DNA of 64,000 nucleotides, from positions 310,001-374,000 of the forward strand of contig CAMPDV010000212.1 of NCBI GenBank assembly GCA_946699065.1, in the 5' to 3' direction. Origin of the DNA: Loxodes magnus (taxonomy: Eukaryota; Ciliophora; Karyorelictea; Loxodida; Loxodidae). Positions 38,560 to 50,206 of this stretch are shown in pieces. The notes beneath the pieces are model-generated. The model saw nothing but the letters and a program-made list of their open reading frames with translations. It did no database searches and was not told the origin of the DNA. Position 1 is the first letter of the stretch; the number at the start of each line of letters is the position of its first letter. A program made the translations under genes and the position numbers.

Positions 38560-41500
38560 TTTAATAATACCTAAATCGCTTCAATTTAAATAGCAAATGC
38601 ATAAAAAACAGAGCTAATTATCTGATTTCGCTTAAATAAAATGTTAGCAAATAATCAAATTTTAAGTATAAAAATTAAAAAAATATTATATAGAAAATAT
38701 AGCAAATTATAAAGGAAAAAAACTGAACTTTTTATATTTTATGATAAAATTTTTCTTTCTAAGGAATGTCATTTATTTATAAAAAGATATAACTTTTAAA
38801 TATTAAGCAAGCGACTTAAATTTTTTTAGAGTTTCTAATTATCAGACAATATAAAAAAATAATAATCACAAATAAAAGAGAGAGTTAAATGCTTAAGCTT
38901 AAAATAAACAATTAATATAAATTTGATTTACAATTCTAAAGAAGTGTCCTAAAAGTATTTTAGTAAATAAACGTCTATTTTATAACTGAAAATATTAATA
39001 ATATACCTCTACTAAATAAATTTAATATTTCCTTTCATTTAAGATGATTACTATTATTATTTTACTTAGATTTAATTTATCTATTCTCTATTTACAATTA
39101 TTTTAATTTAAGGATTAATCTTAAATCTATATTTCTTTTAAATTTTTTAAAGGAAATTAAATTTTAATATATAAAATAAGGGTATAAATAATATAAAAAA
39201 GCATTAAGGATTTCTTTAATAACTTAATTAAGAAGCTTTTTATTTTATTTTGCATTTGTGAAAGAGTGAATTTAATAAAATAAAATGGGATATTTTTTAA
39301 TTTAGAGAATAACTCGAGTAAAACACTCTTTAGTTGTTACCCCATAATGTATCTTTGCTTAATATGTAAACAAATTTATTAAATTCTTTGATATATAATA
39401 AAAATCCTTTTTGTAAATTGATTTTTTATGCTTTTTCTTATTAATTTGTTTTACGCTAATTAATGATTAGAATAGGAGTTGAAAGAAAGAAAGAAAGAAA
39501 AGGAGAGATGAGATAAAATTTAATTTTAATAAAAAAATGACTTAAAGGAATAAATGAGCATGCAAAAATAGTTTAATGAAAGGAAAGCATAAAATAAAAA
39601 TGGTTATAGGAATTAGCCTTTTAGATATTAAAAGCTTTATGAGTCTTAGATTTTTTTACCTGGGAAGCATTACTTCAAATGACAGAAATAGAAAGAACAT
39701 TTTATTACAAAAGCATAAAAGGAATATTTCCTTAAATATTTAGATTTTATTTAGTTTGAGCTTTCTATTGTATAAATAGGTATAATATAAGATAAATTTA
39801 AAAATAATGAAATCAATCCGAAGATATATCTTGCATAATGTTTTATAATTTTATTGCTATTATCAATAAAGAAAGAAATGTAGTTTATAATCATTATTCT
39901 AATAATAGCCATTATGAGATTTAAATATTTCTAAATGGAATTTGAAAGTTTTGATACTCCAAATTTTTAAATCTCCAGAAAATAGTGAAGTATTCTTCTT
40001 TTTCTATACATTTCAAATGTGTGCAGAGTATCTTAAACTATACTTATACTTAAAAATAATAAATATTTGCATGACTGATGTATATGCTTAATTTTTCATA
40101 TATTTTTTAAATGTGATATGAAGCAAGAAAGCCCTTCTAAGATAAAAGTTTTCTTTTTTAAGGATTCAATCACTTAAAATCTCTATCAGCATTATATTTT
40201 AAGCAGATTTAAAAGAAGAAAAAGAGTTTATAGGAAAATTATTTTAAGTTGAGAAAGAGAGTAAATTGCATTAAATTTATTTGATTTTCTGATTTCCTTA
40301 TAATTTAAATTAATAAACTTCATAGAGATAAGTTAAATAAATTTCAGGTATGATTTATACTAGAGTATTATATTAATTTTATATGATTATAGATTTTATA
40401 ATCATTGTAACTTTGTTTATGAAGTTTTATTAGAACAAAAATAATTTTATTTTTATAGATTTTCTTTACATTTAATATAACCTATTTTAGTTAAAAAAGC
40501 AAATATAAATTTCTCTTAAGCGTTTACGAATTAAAAATAAATGAGTAGAAAAAATAGCAGAATAAAGGTTAAAGTATAAAAATTTTTGAAAGACTAGAGT
40601 AGATTAAAGTGTTTTCCTGCAATCAAGAGGAAATACCCTAAGAAATATAAAAATAATTTTCCTTATATTTTAGACAAAAATAGCTTATTATATCTCGAAA
40701 ATAAAAATAACTTAAACATTTCTAAAAAATTAATTTCTCATTTTTTCTCAGTTATTTTCTATTTCAAACTAAATTAAAATGATTAGATTTTTTAAAGGAT
40801 AAAAAACATATATATTTAATTGAGATAAAAATTGTTTTATTTAGATCCATGAAGATAAACATAATTATAGAATAATAAATTTTTAGTAGATCTAAGAGAT
40901 TATATTTATAATTTAGTTTTATATTTATTATTAAATTATAAACTTTAATTTATCATAAACTTTTAATTATTTTTAACTTAATCCTTATTTAATATTATCT
41001 TCTCTTTAATTAAATGTCTTGCTATATTAAATAATCTGATAAAATGTTTAAGGTATTACCTTAATATTTACAACTAATATTATAATTAATTTTTTTTCTA
41101 ATTAACATGTTTGCAAATATAAGTTTTCGATCTTAACAAAATTTATCACATAAAGCCTCTTTAACTTAATACTTTACAAAGCATTTTATTTATTAATTAT
41201 AAGTTAAATAGATATAAGCTAAATAGATAAAAGTTATTAATATTAAAAATAATTTAAGGAATTTAATTAGTAAGAATCAGATTTATTACCTTACTATTAA
41301 ATTAAAATTTAATACTCTTTTATAATTATTAAAAGTAAAAGTTTCTAAATCTTTTTATTTTTTAATAAATAAAATAACACTATTTTAGCAACTAATTTTT
41401 ATATTAATTCTAGAAATTAAGAATTTTTATCTCAAAAATATTTGCTAATAAATAAATATTTTAGAATATTAAATAAAAATTAGTTATGTTTGTTTTTTGG

Positions 41501-41690
41501 AATTAATTGAGATTTCACATAGAATTTTTCTTTATAAATTAAAATTTTATTTATTTAATTTTTATAGTTAAATTAAAATTTTTATATTAAGCTTTTTTAA
41601 CATATTAACTAAATATTATTCTCTTTATAAGTCATTTACTTTAAGTAAATCTTATAAATATATTATTTATTATTAAATATCTAAAAAATA
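38560..41690. other. AT-rich interior of the right arm, no gene seen
   Basis: Mostly A/T. No protein-like frame is visible. A short (GAAA)n run lies near 39.5 kb. Confidence 0.45.
39481..39503. repeat. (GAAA)n microsatellite
   Basis: Five consecutive GAAA units on the plus strand followed by AGG. Confidence 0.85.
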
Positions 41691-41763
41691 TACAGACAGC
41701 GGGGATCGAACCCGCGACCTACTGCGTGTGAAGCAGTCGTCATAGCCACTAGACCATGTCTGC
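41691..41763 (-). tRNA. tRNA-Val (anticodon CAC)
   Basis: Nearly identical to the 26.8 kb tRNA-Val in acceptor, D arm and T arm (T stem GCGGG/CCCGC, here fully Watson-Crick). The anticodon loop TTCACAC gives CAC, reading GUG. Six T lie just downstream on its strand. With the TAC copy, the pair covers Val codons ending in purines. Confidence 0.95.
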
Positions 41764-42965
41764 ATATAATATTAAGCTATGAACTTGCTTAAATTTCTAA
41801 AATTTAAATAAAGTTTCTCAATTTTTTATCTTCCACTTTTAAGTTAGTTTGCTCTTATCTTACCAGGCTTTCAACATCTACAAAGAATATAAACTTTTAT
41901 TACGAAAATTTAAAATTTAAAATTTTTAAGTTTTTCATATTATTATAATATGATTGGCTTATTAAGCTATATCTTTTTAAATAAATAGAATACGTTTCGT
42001 AGAGAAGATTGCGACCTGAAGAGGTAAACTTCAAGCCAAAATTATTAAGTTTTAGCTAACCTAAATTCATAGATAAGAAAAAATAGATGAACTCACTTGA
42101 CAATTTAAACTGACTTTACAATTTAGTTGATATAAATTATTTTACTATGCAATTATCATTCTATATAGTATAAAGTATTTTAGCCTTTATTCTAGCAAAC
42201 TCTTTGCTTTTTATTCAAAAGATATATATTTAAGTCAAAGTAATTGATTTAATTATGAAATTTTAGAAAAAGTGATGGCTATATCTGAAGAGAATAGTTA
42301 GAACCAATTTACATTTTTTTATTTCTAAAATCTTTAGATTTTATTAAACAAACAACCATGGGAAATAATTACCAACTTTAGAAAAATTCTTTATAATATT
42401 TTTTCTTTAAAAATAGCATCTAGGCATATATCTAGAATTAAAATAAAAAATAATATCCTTAATATAGAAATATTAATAATTGAGATATAATAGAGCATAT
42501 AGCTTTTAAAAAAGTTAATTAAGAATGAAGGAATATATAATTATAGTAATTATTAATAAAAAATCTATATAGTAGCTATTTTAAGAAATTTATTTCATAT
42601 TAATTAAAAAATATTGCCAGCATTAAAATAAACCTTATAGTTTGCTGAAAATAAAGAATAAACTCGTTTAGATAATCAAATTATAACAAGTTAAATTCAA
42701 GTTTGTCAAGTTAAGAATAAAAATCTTTAAAAAAATTAGTAAAATAAAGTTTAAAATTTTTGATTTAAGCTTTAATTATTAAATCTTTTAGATAAGGGGC
42801 AAAATAACTTTTAGCTTTTTTTATTTTTAGCTTAAAGTATTTTTCCTTTATTAAGGTAGTAGATGCTTTTACATTTATTATTTAAATAAATTTTGGTTAT
42901 AATCAAAAATTAACTTTAGTCAAATAAATTTTTAAATTTAAATTTTATATAAAGAAAGTGTTAAC
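41764..42965. other. AT-rich spacer
   Basis: No gene seen between tRNA-Val and the 3' end of the receptor gene. Confidence 0.45.
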
Positions 42966-45900
42966 TCATAATGAAGATTTTTCACTTTTCTTTTCATTTT
43001 CAAACTTATCTTCAAAACTTTGTTCCTAATCATATAATGCTTCATCTATTTAGATTTATTTTCTTTCTTTTTCCTTAAAGATATTACTTTGAGAGCTACT
43101 CTGTAGAACTTCTTTTTATAAAGTTTACCAAGTAAATGAAAGGGATTTTTCAAATTTTTTAGAAGTAGTCTCTTCCTTTATTTATTTAGGATTTTTAAGT
43201 TTTTTATTATTTTCTTGAATAGAAACACTTCTGGTAAATTATTTTTTATATAAAAATTAACTGCACTCATTATTCTTAACATTGTGCTAGAGATAAAGCT
43301 TAAGCATAAAATTATTTTTATCAAATAAAAAATCTTCACAGGATAGCTATTTATCAGCTAGGTACTTTCTAAAATTATAGTAAGTTAGCTAGTTTTATTA
43401 GTATTAATAAAGCAAATTCTCGTTATTTTTGCACTAAAATGTCCATCTGAACAAATAAGTTTCGTCTAGCTCAAAGATAGTTATCATAATTTTATATTTC
43501 CTTTACAGCTTATAGCCTATTATACTGCTTATGATACAACTAACTATAAAAGAACTTATGAAGATTCTTTCGTTTTCAGTATATTACTTCAAATATACTC
43601 TAAATATCTATACTATTGCATGGTTTATATTAAAGGAGAGAAGGATCAATATCCAATAGTTAAGCTTTATATAGCAGCAAGGCTGAGTTTTGTAAGTGTA
43701 ATAGAATAAAATAATCAAAGTTAGTAAATAAAAGATAGCATGGATCTTCTTGCTTTATTATTCGATAAGCAAATTCATTACTATCAATAGTATCTGAAAC
43801 AATCTATATACTACTAGGTAGCTTTTCTTGCATTTTATTTTCATTAAGTATCCATAAAGTTCTTGTCACATCTAAACTGTTTTTGTTCCAAGAAGTGTAT
43901 AAAGAATGAAGCAGATAGAACATAAAATCACGAAAAAAAGATGAGTTCCTTATCAGCATTTCCAATTACAATCTTTATAGTGAAAAGATTCTGAAAATTC
44001 TATAGTTCCATTTTTATTGCTATCTACTCCATCAACACAAATAAATAAATCCATAAAATTTCAATTTAAAGGAAGAAAGAAGCTGTATTTCAAAAGAGGG
44101 CCAAAGTAGTATGAAAAGCTTCCTATTAACTACAAAAGCGTATATTTTGAAAATTCTAGCTTCACTAAAATGGATAGAAAGCTTAAAAATCAAATAATAG
44201 CAATAGCACAAGCTACTAATTGATTAGAGTATTATTTATTATAAGATTATTCGAATATATTTACAAAATCTAACTTAGCACAGCTTGTGGCAAATTTTGC
44301 AATATAACCGTAGCCAGAAATGTCAGGTCCTATTGAAATTATCTAGAAAAAGTACAAAATTAAATGTAACATATAAATGAAGTCTCAAGTTGACATTACA
44401 AACACTTTTTGAAGTTTATCAATTTTGTAATTTCTTTAAAATTTAATTTCTCATAAGGAAAGAATAGTAAACAGAAATAATAAAGCAAGTAACACTACAA
44501 CTTTTATGATAAATCCTTTCTTAAATTTTTATTTATCTCTCTCTTTAAATGGGCAAGGTTAATATCAGCTGTCTTCGAAAATTCCAGTGCTTCCATCTCC
44601 TCACATAAAAGGAGTTTTATAATCAAAAATCACGTCACAAAAAATACAGTAAGATCCAATTTATTAAAGGGATCAGGTTCCTTAATCATCTTTTCTATAA
44701 TTAAAAATAGCTCAAGGCAAAAATTCTCTATCATTAGTGGAATCTTTAATACTCACTTTCCCAGTAGCTCCTATAAATTTAACTCTTCTAATTTCTTTTA
44801 TGATATTGTCTTGATTAGTGTAATTTTCCCCTGATTCGATCAAATTTTTTAAAGCATGTGCTCCTAGCAAAACACTATCGAATTCATTAAAGATGAAGTT
44901 AGATACTGTAGAAGTTTTAAAATATTCTTGTATTTAATCTTTTATAGACTATCCAAACTCACCTATTTCTCCAATAAAATCAAATTAAATTGCTCCTTTT
45001 AAGACAGTTTAAATTTTATAGATTTCTTCTCCTTTTTCTAAAAAATGCTAATTTAACCAGCCAAAGGCTAATATTTCAAAGTCTCCTTCCCTTGCTCCTA
45101 AGTCATATAAATATCTTAGTAAGTATTTAACATCATCATCATAAACACCTACTAGTACCACTCTTGTTTTCTTATATATCTCTTATACCACTAATTTTCA
45201 GGTATCGTTTTGACTTTATGAGCTGATGTAATTAATTTATATTAGTTAGTTTACTATATTTATATTAAAATGATCAGCTTCTTTTTAAAAATAGTTATAA
45301 ATACCCTTAGATCATGTATTGTCTTGATAAATAAATCCTATATTTTTCCATCCTTATATTTGACATATTCATGTTATCAAAACTGCTAGGTAAGAATCAG
45401 AACAAATTGTACGAACAAAAAATGGAAATTTTTTCATATCAGATAAATCAGGGGCAGTGTCGCCTCCAGAAATGCAGGTTATTGTAAGATTTTATTGCTC
45501 AAAAAAGTGATAGAGATCAATAGAATTAGCACTTGTTCCAGGCATAAAATGAATTAGACCATATTAATCCTTTTTTTGACTTCATTCTTTATATGCATAA
45601 TCATAATCAAATCATTCTGCACCTGTATACATATTAGATGACTTGAACTTATAATAAGGTAAAATATTACTAATGCTATTTAAATAGTAAATGCCATATA
45701 ATCTTCCTTAATAGTAAGCAGGAATCCATTAAACTTCAACTCCGTCGGGATTTTTCTCATCCAAAACCATGCTAACTGGAATTTAAATAAGGCTGTTATC
45801 AGGTGGCTTCGAAGTTCCATCAGGTCATACTATCATCTCACTATAATCAATTTAAGAAATACTAGCGGTTCCAACTACTTTAATCTAGTTATCTTATATA

Positions 45901-46879
45901 TTCAAAATTTAAAGTTAGATATTTTGACTGGAAAATAACTTCTATACAAGTTGATTTACTTGAGCATTATTAATAGAATGAATCTCCTTTAAAAGACTAA
46001 GAATTTATCAAATAACTAGTTCGACACAGTAAAGCTAATATTCTATCTTATTTTTATTGAATCGTTAGCCAAAGTTTAATCCTATAAATCCGTTTAAGTT
46101 AAATTTACCTACTAAATCTCAAGCCAATCATGAGTTTTATAAGTTCATAATAAATGATTTGATAATTATCTTCTTTTATAAGAGTTAATTAAGGAAAGCT
46201 TCAAAGTTATAGTTAATAGTACTATAAAACTTAGAAATCCCTTCTAACTAAATTTCTTCGAAGATTATTGAGAACTAAAGCTTCTAATTGGAGAAATCTG
46301 GAATATATCATAAGATTCCGTATTGTTAAGTCTTTAGTGTATGATAAAAGATTCATTTTAAGAGTACTAATCAGTAAAATATCCTATTGATTTTCACTTA
46401 AATTAATCTAGAAAATGAATAACTACTTCGGCAATTGATTCAGTTGAAGGTAAAATAAAACGGGTGAATTAATTTCATTTCGTTTTCACGAGTTACTCTT
46501 TGGCTACCAGATGAATAATCTTTTATTGATTGTAAAAGATGGAAACTAAATAGGTGATTTGATAACTTTAAGTTATTTCAATAATAATATCGAACTTTTA
46601 CTTAGTTCATTCTTAGGTAAAATTTCAGTTCTAATTTTTCTGAAGAATATCTTTTTCAATCCCCTAAAACTAGATTTAAAAGTGGTAATTATTATTTTAA
46701 AATTGATAGCTAATATTCTAAAAATTCTGGTTATAATAATAGTCTAAATTGCTTGCAAATTGACCGTTATAACTTTCTAAATCTTGGCTTGCATTTTAAT
46801 CATATAAATAAAGAATTTTGAATCCCTTGGCTTCGATAAAGAATCAAATAATACATAAAGCTAATACTTTATGTGCCAT
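42966..46879 (-). CDS. Large receptor: two tandem periplasmic-binding-type ligand domains plus multipass membrane domain
   Basis: Minus strand, ATG at 46879 (MAHKVLALCII-W-FF, signal-peptide-like) to TGA at 42968-42966, about 1,300 codons with about 24 internal TGAs. The first ligand domain includes ESIAEVVIHFLDQFK-W-KSIGYF and ends IV-W-PDGTSKPPDNS. The second has CISGGDTAPDLSD, GWKNIGFIYQDN, DDQGT-W-SLQQIGSY and ends FM-W-GDGSTGIFEDS-W-YQPCPF. This matches the type 1 periplasmic-binding/ANF-receptor fold. About eight hydrophobic spans follow (from IIKVVVLLALLFLFTI), then a charged cytosolic tail ending KKSEKSSL. One frame discontinuity lies near 46,270 (indel or short intron). It probably senses a small extracellular ligand. 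The membrane part is not a recognised 7TM class. Confidence 0.85.
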
Positions 46880-48997
46880 TTTAATCTAAAGGATTTAGAT
46901 AGATAACTAACTAAATAAAATAATTAAATTATAAACTTTCTTATTTTATACATAGCTTTAAGCTTCTTTCTCCTTAATATTAATGAAAGGATAAGTCTTA
47001 ATTTATAAAGTTAATTATAAGATATTCTACTTATTAATTTAAGCTTTTAGTAGCAATTCTTACAATTTAGTTATGAGAGTTTTCTTATTTTGCTGAAAAG
47101 TTATATATGAAGTATTATTAATTTCATAAATAAAGAGATACAGAGTCTTAAAAAACAATAGATTTGCTGACATATCATAAGCATAGTGTTTTTTAATTTA
47201 TAAAGAAACTAAATTTTTAACTTTAGGTATAACTAAACATTTTTCGAGGGTTAGTAAGGAAAATATTCTAAAATAGATATATCTTTCATTATAAATTTTA
47301 AATAAAAGCTTTATAACTTTCTTAAGCAAATGCTTTTGCATCAATTGAACACATTTTTTTAAATCCTAATTTTATAGGTGAAAGGTTATTCATTTTAGAA
47401 TTTACAAAAATACAAAAATTAGGTAAATTTATAAAATAAATCTTGGTTTATTAGCTACTAAAGAGAAATAAAACTTCACATTATATCTCATTAAAACTGA
47501 AGTTTAGTAGATAAATCAGAATTTAAAGAAAATTAATTTATCAAAAGAATAAATAACACTTATAAGTTAGATTATCTAAGAAAATAAATAATTAAAGGAA
47601 TAAATTATTTTTTACTCCTAAATGAAATTAGGAATAAAATTAAATTTCTCTATCTAATTTTGAAACTTCGAAGGAAAATAATATAAACCAATGGATTTTA
47701 TAAACGAAAAACGAATTACAAGAGTAATTAAATGCTTAGGACTATCAAAAATAGAAGCTATGCTTCAATTTAGAATCTTTATCTAATTTAGCTAAAATAT
47801 TTATAATTATTTAAGCATTGCTTTGATAATATGGATAATAATTAATAAGCTTTCACATTTAGATGAAAAAATCATAAGGCTATTTAAAAAGATTTAGAAA
47901 ATTATAAATAATAATTAAAGGATATTATTGATTCTTTTGAATAAAAAACCATATCCTGTATAATTTTAAATTTATTACAATAAAATAGTTAAAATATCAT
48001 AGGCTAATTAAAAATATTTTAAAGATAAACAAAAATTTATTTAATTTATATAAAAAACCGAATGATGTTGACTAAGAAAAAATCTTAAAACAAATAAAAA
48101 GAAACGCAGCCTTATTAGGTCCAGACTAAAAGTATTAATTATTTATATAATTTACTTTAAAGAAAAAAATAAAAAGTTAGAAATTTTCTTTATTCAGAAA
48201 AAACAATTTTCTATCAATTTAGTACGATCTTGCTTACTAAAATCACTCATATACTTTTAAGAAAATTTTTTTTAATTAAGGAATACAAAGGTATGAAATA
48301 TCTAAGCTAAATAATTAAAATAATATAATGATATATACATCAAAACTTATGTAAAAGCTAATAATTATATTGTATACTATATTATTGATAATTTTAAAAT
48401 ACTCTAATATTTAATTATAAGTTAAATTAAAGCAAAATATTCATATATATGAACTTTAAAATATCTATAATACTCAAATAATTATTAATAATTAAGCATA
48501 CATTTTAATATTTATACCTATTCATAATAAATATAATCTAACCTAAAATAAATTTTATGAAATTATCCTTTTAACCATCTATTTAACTTTTGTTTTTTGA
48601 GTAAAAATAATAATTCTAAACTTATAGCTTAAATAATAAATATAGATATTTTCAAAAAATATGATTGCATAAGCTGAAAAAAGAATAGATAAATAAAAAA
48701 GAGTTCTAAGAAGAATATATTCCTCTTATCTAGATATTTTATCTTTATTAAATAGATACATTATAAATAAATAATTTATAGTAAAATTAAAACTAAATTT
48801 ACAAATAAACTAAATTAAGAAACTTATTAATATTTCTTTCTTTTTATTGAAAAAATTATATCATATAACAAATTTAATTAGTTTTAAGCTTTAAGAGTAA
48901 ATAAGCATTATCATTAATTTTAAAAGGATCATTTTTTAAATAAAGGAATTATTTAAAATACTTTAAACTTATTTTAATTACAAATATCTAAATTAAA
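46880..48997. other. AT-rich spacer
   Basis: Upstream of the receptor start, probably with its promoter in the first few hundred bases. No motif is recognisable, and no other gene is seen up to the GC-rich island. Confidence 0.45.
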
Positions 48998-49262
48998 AAG
49001 ATGGTGGGAGCTGAGATTGGCCTTGTGAATCATACTTTCTGGTTTTATGGCTGGAACAAGTTCCTTTCCTGTCGCTGAGAAAGTCCCTGGTCAAAGTCAA
49101 CCTTTGCAAGGGAACGCCTTCCTTTTGATTATCCACTCCTGGTAGGGGCTTGAAGCCTGGCTGCCCATAGCGATGGAGCTCCCTGGCAGCTGCTTTTCGA
49201 AAGCAACAGGATACCCCCATTATCCCATGAAGGGAGTGTTGGGGTCGTTAAACTGCAAGAAG
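48998..49262. ncRNA. GC-rich structured ncRNA candidate (RNase MRP/P-like?)
   Basis: An abrupt island of balanced GC content in A/T-rich DNA, about 260 bases, with several strong hairpins (for example ACTGC-N8-GCAGT and TGCTTT-CG-AAAAGCA) and no conserved protein frame. On the plus strand, GTTCCTTTCC...GAGAAAGTCCCTGG (about 49,057-49,092) resembles the CR-I region of RNase MRP RNA, and a GGGGTCGTT segment near 49,241 could pair with it as P4. A P3-like stem (CTTGT/ACAAG) lies upstream. Against this, the minus strand ends exactly in five T, a good Pol III terminator, and no closing P1 helix is evident. I therefore leave strand and family open. SRP RNA is the main alternative. Confidence 0.55.
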
Positions 49263-50206
49263 TCGCAGTCCAAAACTCTTTAAATTGAAATTAATTAATT
49301 AAATACAAATATCTAATTGATTTTCTAGTAAACTATTTATTAATCATATAATATTTTTTTAAATATCTATTAAGAATTAACAACAAAAAATTAGCTATCT
49401 AGTGTTAATTTAATAAAAAGACTTTAAAATTGATAATATAAAATAAAGATATTTAATATTTACTAAATAAAAAGGAAAATAATTAAAATACTATTATTAT
49501 TATTTAGGTTATAGTTAACTTCTAAGTTAAATATAAAGATAAATAGTACTATTCAGTTTGTTTTTATGAGAATTTATAGGATAATTAAGTTATGCTTAGG
49601 CATAAAAATTAAACTATTTGATAATTTGTAATATCTCTATCTAAGAATTTAAATCAAACATTAAGTCACTTTTAATCATAATGGCTATTTATTAAGATGA
49701 CCTTTAATATCATATATTTTTAAGATAAATGGAAAATGAAAATAAGTTTAATTTAAAGTTTTTTAAAAACTTACTCTATTAAATTTTCTTTCAAGTTATT
49801 ATAAGAGTAATAAAAAATAATCTAAAATAAATAAGATTAAGGATTAAATAAATCTTTAGTAAGATTAATATATTATAATGATAACTAAATAACTAATAGC
49901 TAAAAATGCTTCAACAGTATCAACTAGATAAAAATAAATTATAATTAAAATAATTAAAAAGGAATCATTATAATTTAAAGTAACCTAAAAAATCTTTAAT
50001 TTAAAATTATTGACATTTCAATAAGCTATTAGTCCTTTACTATTATACTATTTAGATTAAAAAATTATACAAATAGATATTAATTATATATAAATTGCTA
50101 TAGTCTATTTTATAAATTAATAATATTTAAAATTATTTATATTAACTTTTAAAATTTTAATTTATAAACTATATTTAATTTTTAATTTTATTATATTATA
50201 TATAAA
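49263..50206. other. AT-rich spacer
   Basis: No gene seen between the GC-rich island and gag-like copy D. Confidence 0.5.

Larger units (their letters stand above)
38478..41800 (-). repeat. Right arm of the tRNA-bearing inverted duplication
   Basis: Inverted counterpart of 26.8-30.1 kb: tRNA-Ala and tRNA-Val, both minus strand, 5' ends 3,204 bases apart. The leader beyond tRNA-Ala (about 38,560-38,605) and the flank beside tRNA-Val (about 41,600-41,690 and 41,764-41,800) match the left arm in reverse complement with many point differences, so the duplication is old. Confidence 0.7.

Noticed and set aside
48993-49220. 75-residue minus-strand ORF open under the standard code (begins MGVSCCFRKAAAREL)
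   Set aside because: It exists only because the island is GC-rich. Its frame has no conserved motif, and the hairpin-rich sequence fits an RNA gene better.
49225-49250. Telomerase RNA template-like ACCCCAAC on the minus strand of the GC-rich island
   Set aside because: The flanking bases (CGACCCCAACAC) do not give 1.5 copies of a telomere repeat, and the RNA is longer and far more GC-rich than ciliate telomerase RNAs.
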